NCBI RefSeq assembly: GCF_028682475.1
Contig: NZ_JANHLE010000034.1
Span: forward strand, 1-59,342
Source: Pseudomonas putida
GTDB taxonomy: Bacteria; Pseudomonadota; Gammaproteobacteria; Pseudomonadales; Pseudomonadaceae
Length of the DNA stretch: 59,342 nt
Direction: 5' to 3'
The translations under genes were made by a program, and so were the position numbers. This document shows positions 56,503 through 59,342 of this stretch, piece after piece. How positions within the stretch are numbered: position 1 is the first letter of the stretch; each line of letters starts with the position of its first letter. The notes under the pieces are model-generated. The model had not been told where the DNA came from. It searched no databases and saw only the letters and a program-made list of their open reading frames with translations.

Positions 56503-58521
56503 ATGTTCGCACCCGCCAATAGCGTGCAGTTCGAATTGTTGATCCCATCGGTTCGCAATGATTTCAAGGTACTGACGTTTGACGGCACGGAAGCCATCAG
56601 CACCTTGTACGCGATCCACATTGAACTGATCAGTGAGTACCCCGACTTCGATCTCGAAAGCCTGCTCAGTCAGCCGGCGTTCCTTCAGTTCGGCCTGAAT
56701 GGTGAAGGTATCCATGGGCGGATCGAAAATGTCAGAGTCGGCGAACCCGGCACACGCCTGACCCGTTATCACCTGACCCTGGTCCCTGCCCTGCACTACT
56801 TGCAGTTCAGCCACAACCAGCGAATTTTCCAGCAGCTGACGGTGCCGCAGATCATCGCCCAGGTGCTTCAGGGCCATGGCATCCAGGCCGATGCCTTCAG
56901 CTTCCATGTTCGCAACAGCCCCGTGCGCGAGTACTGCACGCAGTATGGGGAAACAGATCTCGACCTGGTCCGGCGCTTGTGCAGTGAAGAAGGCATCGCC
57001 TGGCATCACCAGCACAGCCCGGACGGTCATCGGCTGGTGTTCACCGAAGACCAGACCTTCTTTCCCAAACTGGGGGCAACCCCTTATCAGCAAGGCACCG
57101 GACAGGTGGCCGATGAGCCGGTTATCAGCCAGTTCTCCCAGCGCTTCAGTACCCGCACCACTAAGGTCACCCGGCGCGACTACGACCTGAAACGCCCCAG
57201 CAGGCTGGTGGAAAACCAGTGCACCGCCGAGTTCAAGCCGACGCTTGAGGATTACCACTACCCCACGCCGATCGACACCGAAGAACGCGGCAAACAGCTA
57301 GTCCGCCAGGCCCTGGAACGGCATCGCAGCGACTACCAGCTGGCCGAGGGCAAGAGCGATCAGCCGAACTTGCGCAGCGGTCATTTCTTTGACCTGCGTG
57401 AACACCCGCGTAAAGCCTGCAACGACTTGTGGCTCCTGCTCAGTGTGACGCACGAAGGCAAGCAGCCGCAGGTGCTGGAGGAGTCGGCCGACAGCGACAA
57501 CCCGCCCGAGGACGGCTTCAGCCAAGGCTACCGCAACAGCTTCAGCGCCATCCCCTGGGACGTGTTCTACCGGCCACCGCTGGTCACCCGAAAACCCGCG
57601 CTGGTCAGCCAGACAGCGCGCGTTACCGGACCCGAAGGCGAAGAAATCTTTTGCGATGAGCATGGCCGGGTCAAAGTCGAGTTCCATTGGGACCGCGCCG
57701 AGCTGAACAGCGACAAGAGCAGTTGCTGGCTACGGGTAGCGTCCAGCTGGGCCGGGGAGGGCTTTGGCGCGGTGACCATTCCGCGCATCGGTATGGAAGT
57801 AGTGGTGACCTACCTGGAGGGCAATCCCGACCAGCCGTTGATTACCGGCTGCGTGCCCAACACGCTCACGGCGGTGCCGTACCCGTTGCCCGCGAACAAA
57901 ACCAAGACCGTGTTGCGCAGCCGCAGCTCACCCAGCAGTGGCGGCTACAACGAACTGTCGATCGAAGACCGGGCCGGGCAGGAAAAAATCTACCTGCGTG
58001 CCCAGCGCGATCTGGAGCAGAAGATCGAGAACGACAGCCAGCTTGAGGTGGGTAACGAACGGCGGGAAACCATCAAGGGCAACAGCATTGCAGTACTGGA
58101 AGCTGAAGACCAGTGCACCGTGACGGCGGATCGCAAGGTCGAACTCAAGGCTAACGATTACCTGCAAGTCGCCAGCAGCATCCACACCCGGGTCGGGCAA
58201 ACGCTGGTGGTCGAGGCCGGTCAGCAAGTGCACCTGAATGCCGGGGCGCAAGTGATCCTCGATGCTGGCGCCAGCATCACCTTGAAAGGCGGCGGCCAGC
58301 ACATCGTGATCGGGCCTGGCGGCATTTTCAGCAGTACTGAAATTCAAATCGGCGGGGCACCGGTGGCCGGCGTTGCCCTCCAACAAGCACAGCCCACTCA
58401 ACTGGTGGCGCTACACGCGCCTTTGCTACCCCAGGAGCAGCGCCTGGCACTGATCGCCAAAAAGCCGATCTGTGCGCTTTGCGAAGCGGCTAAACAACAA
58501 GGGGAGCAAGCCGATGCGTGA
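56503..58521 (+). CDS. vgrG: Type VI secretion spike protein VgrG
   Basis: 672-aa spike protein. The N-terminal gp27-like region (IHGRIENVRVGEPGTRLTRY, then YCTQYGETDLDLVRRLCSEE) is followed by the gp5 OB-fold (DEHGRVKVEFHWDR, SSCWLRVASSWAGEGFGAVT, IPRIGMEVVVTYLEGNPDQP) and a beta-helix with DUF2345-like repeats (QVHLNAGAQVILDAGASITL). The last 40 residues end in a Cys pair (ICALCEAAKQQG). Start 56503 has an AAGGAC ribosome binding site. The adjacent DUF4123 gene overlaps by eight bases. No structural T6SS genes are nearby, so it is an orphan vgrG locus. Confidence 0.95.
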   Translation: MFAPANSVQFELLIPSVRNDFKVLTFDGTEAISTLYAIHIELISEYPDFDLESLLSQPAFLQFGLNGEGIHGRIENVRVGEPGTRLTRYHLTLVPALHYLQFSHNQRIFQQLTVPQIIAQVLQGHGIQADAFSFHVRNSPVREYCTQYGETDLDLVRRLCSEEGIAWHHQHSPDGHRLVFTEDQTFFPKLGATPYQQGTGQVADEPVISQFSQRFSTRTTKVTRRDYDLKRPSRLVENQCTAEFKPTLEDYHYPTPIDTEERGKQLVRQALERHRSDYQLAEGKSDQPNLRSGHFFDLREHPRKACNDLWLLLSVTHEGKQPQVLEESADSDNPPEDGFSQGYRNSFSAIPWDVFYRPPLVTRKPALVSQTARVTGPEGEEIFCDEHGRVKVEFHWDRAELNSDKSSCWLRVASSWAGEGFGAVTIPRIGMEVVVTYLEGNPDQPLITGCVPNTLTAVPYPLPANKTKTVLRSRSSPSSGGYNELSIEDRAGQEKIYLRAQRDLEQKIENDSQLEVGNERRETIKGNSIAVLEAEDQCTVTADRKVELKANDYLQVASSIHTRVGQTLVVEAGQQVHLNAGAQVILDAGASITLKGGGQHIVIGPGGIFSSTEIQIGGAPVAGVALQQAQPTQLVALHAPLLPQEQRLALIAKKPICALCEAAKQQGEQADA

Positions 58522-59342
58522 GTTACCGCCACTGCCGGAAGATCTGCCCTGGACCACGCCTGCGTACTTGTTGCTGGACGGTGTCAGCGTGCCGGATCTG
58601 CTGCAACGTCTGCAGCGCTGGAACAATCCAGTCTACTGCCTGTACCTGACTACGCGCTGGCATGAGCTGGCAGACCTATCGCCGTGTTTGATCGCGCTCA
58701 GCGGCCACGATGATCCGCTGCTGGCGTACTTTCAGGAACACGCCGCCCTCGAATGGGGTTATCTGCTGTTCAGCAATGCCGATGTTCACAAGCTGTGTGA
58801 ACACTGGCGCCACTTGCTCAGTGTGGAACAGGCAAAAGGCCTGGAGGTGATGCCGCGCATTGCTGATCCGGCGGTCATGCATCAACTCTTCAGTCTCGCC
58901 GAGCAAGCCGGCAGTGCCCGTTGGTTTGGTCCTGTCACGCACGTTTGTTTACCGGATGGGGTGGATGCCTGCTGGCGGCAACATGCGCAAGCACATCAGG
59001 CCAGTGCTGAGCCCAGGACCTATCGATTGACCGACCCGGAACTCACGGCGTTGGGCGACGTCGAGTTTCGCAATGCCGTCTCCGGTTTGTGCGAACACTT
59101 GCACAGGTACTTCCCGGGTTTCCTCGCAACGGTTGCACCGTCTTCCCCGCGTCAGTACGTGCAAAAAATCGCGGAACAAGCCTATCAACACGGCTTTGCC
59201 TCAGACCAGGAACTGAGCCTGTACGCGAACGTTTTCGGTTATCTGCGCGGGCAGCCACTGACTGACTACCCGGATATCCATCGACTGCTGAGCGAATCTA
59301 CGCCGGATGCCCCATTGACCCGTGTGCGCCGAGCCGCCGAAC
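58514..59342 (+). CDS. DUF4123 (VgrG adaptor/chaperone) protein, partial
   Basis: Open to the window end, at least 276 aa. It starts MRELPPLPEDLPWTTPAYLL inside the vgrG stop region. The N-terminal 130 residues fit the DUF4123 (Tap/TEC) adaptor family: YLLLDGVSVPDLLQRLQRW, then PVYCLYLTTRWHELADLSPC and EWGYLLFSNADVHKLCEHWR, with MPRIADPAVMHQLF following. These adaptors load a specific effector onto VgrG. The part after residue 170 is a helical extension. The effector gene should lie just beyond base 59342. Confidence 0.85.
   Translation, partial: MRELPPLPEDLPWTTPAYLLLDGVSVPDLLQRLQRWNNPVYCLYLTTRWHELADLSPCLIALSGHDDPLLAYFQEHAALEWGYLLFSNADVHKLCEHWRHLLSVEQAKGLEVMPRIADPAVMHQLFSLAEQAGSARWFGPVTHVCLPDGVDACWRQHAQAHQASAEPRTYRLTDPELTALGDVEFRNAVSGLCEHLHRYFPGFLATVAPSSPRQYVQKIAEQAYQHGFASDQELSLYANVFGYLRGQPLTDYPDIHRLLSESTPDAPLTRVRRAAE

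Noticed and set aside
55399..57258. 619-codon minus-strand frame opposite fruA and vgrG
   Set aside because: Crosses two real genes and their intergenic gap in antisense; no domain recognised.

Overview
The window looks like a chromosomal segment of a Pseudomonas species, probably from the P. putida group or a close relative. This rests on the GC-rich codon use, the gene order rpsT / murJ-ribF-ileS-lspA-fkpB-ispH / minor pilins / thiO / bamD / rluD-pgeF-clpB, the 4-gene run pilC-pilD-coaE-yacG next to pilA and a tRNA-Thr, the fruR / fruB-fruK-fruA locus with a P. putida-type Cra operator, and paired REP hairpins of the 'CGGGGCAAGCCCGCTCCCAC' kind. No species can be proven from the sequence alone.

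Layout. 0.1-3.7 kb: a lipid-transport (PqiAB/LetAB-like) operon with a split PqiA/LetA. 3.8-11.7 kb: housekeeping genes (S20, MurJ, FAD synthesis, Ile-tRNA synthetase, signal peptidase II, FKBP, IspH). 11.7-14.1 kb: minor type IV pilins without pilY1. 14.1-21.3 kb: thiO, a PP0621-type protein, bamD, rluD, pgeF and clpB with a heat-shock promoter. 21.4-21.9 kb: tRNA Asn-Pro-Lys, then a second identical tRNA-Pro. 22-27.7 kb: a DHFR/RibD-like reductase, NDH-2, small DUF proteins, an MBL-fold lipoprotein, a secreted protein and an ECF-type permease. 27.7-31.4 kb: yacG-coaE-pilD-pilC, divergent from pilA, then tRNA-Thr. pilB is not present here.

31.4-35.9 kb is an AT-rich accessory island directly behind tRNA-Thr. 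It carries a three-gene overlapping operon on the minus strand: a Cap4/DUF4297-type nuclease, a small winged-helix-like middle protein, and a Rad50/SMC-like ABC ATPase. I read this as a Lamassu/DdmABC (ABC three-component) defence system. The upstream 0.8 kb holds what looks like mobile-element debris. A chemoreceptor follows (35.9-37.8 kb). Then comes a patch of small Pseudomonas-specific genes, one of them destroyed by a 205-bp internally deleted IS3-family relic with intact terminal inverted repeats (38.24-38.44 kb).

40-48.7 kb: a lysozyme-like lipoprotein, a sulfite dehydrogenase-like molybdoenzyme with a dihaem cytochrome c, a Fur-boxed FecI-FecR-TonB receptor signalling set, and a HipA kinase/HipB-like pair in toxin-first order. 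48.7-56.3 kb: tatD, fruR and the fructose PTS operon. 56.5 kb to the end: an orphan VgrG and a DUF4123 adaptor whose gene runs off the window, so its cognate type VI effector should lie just beyond.
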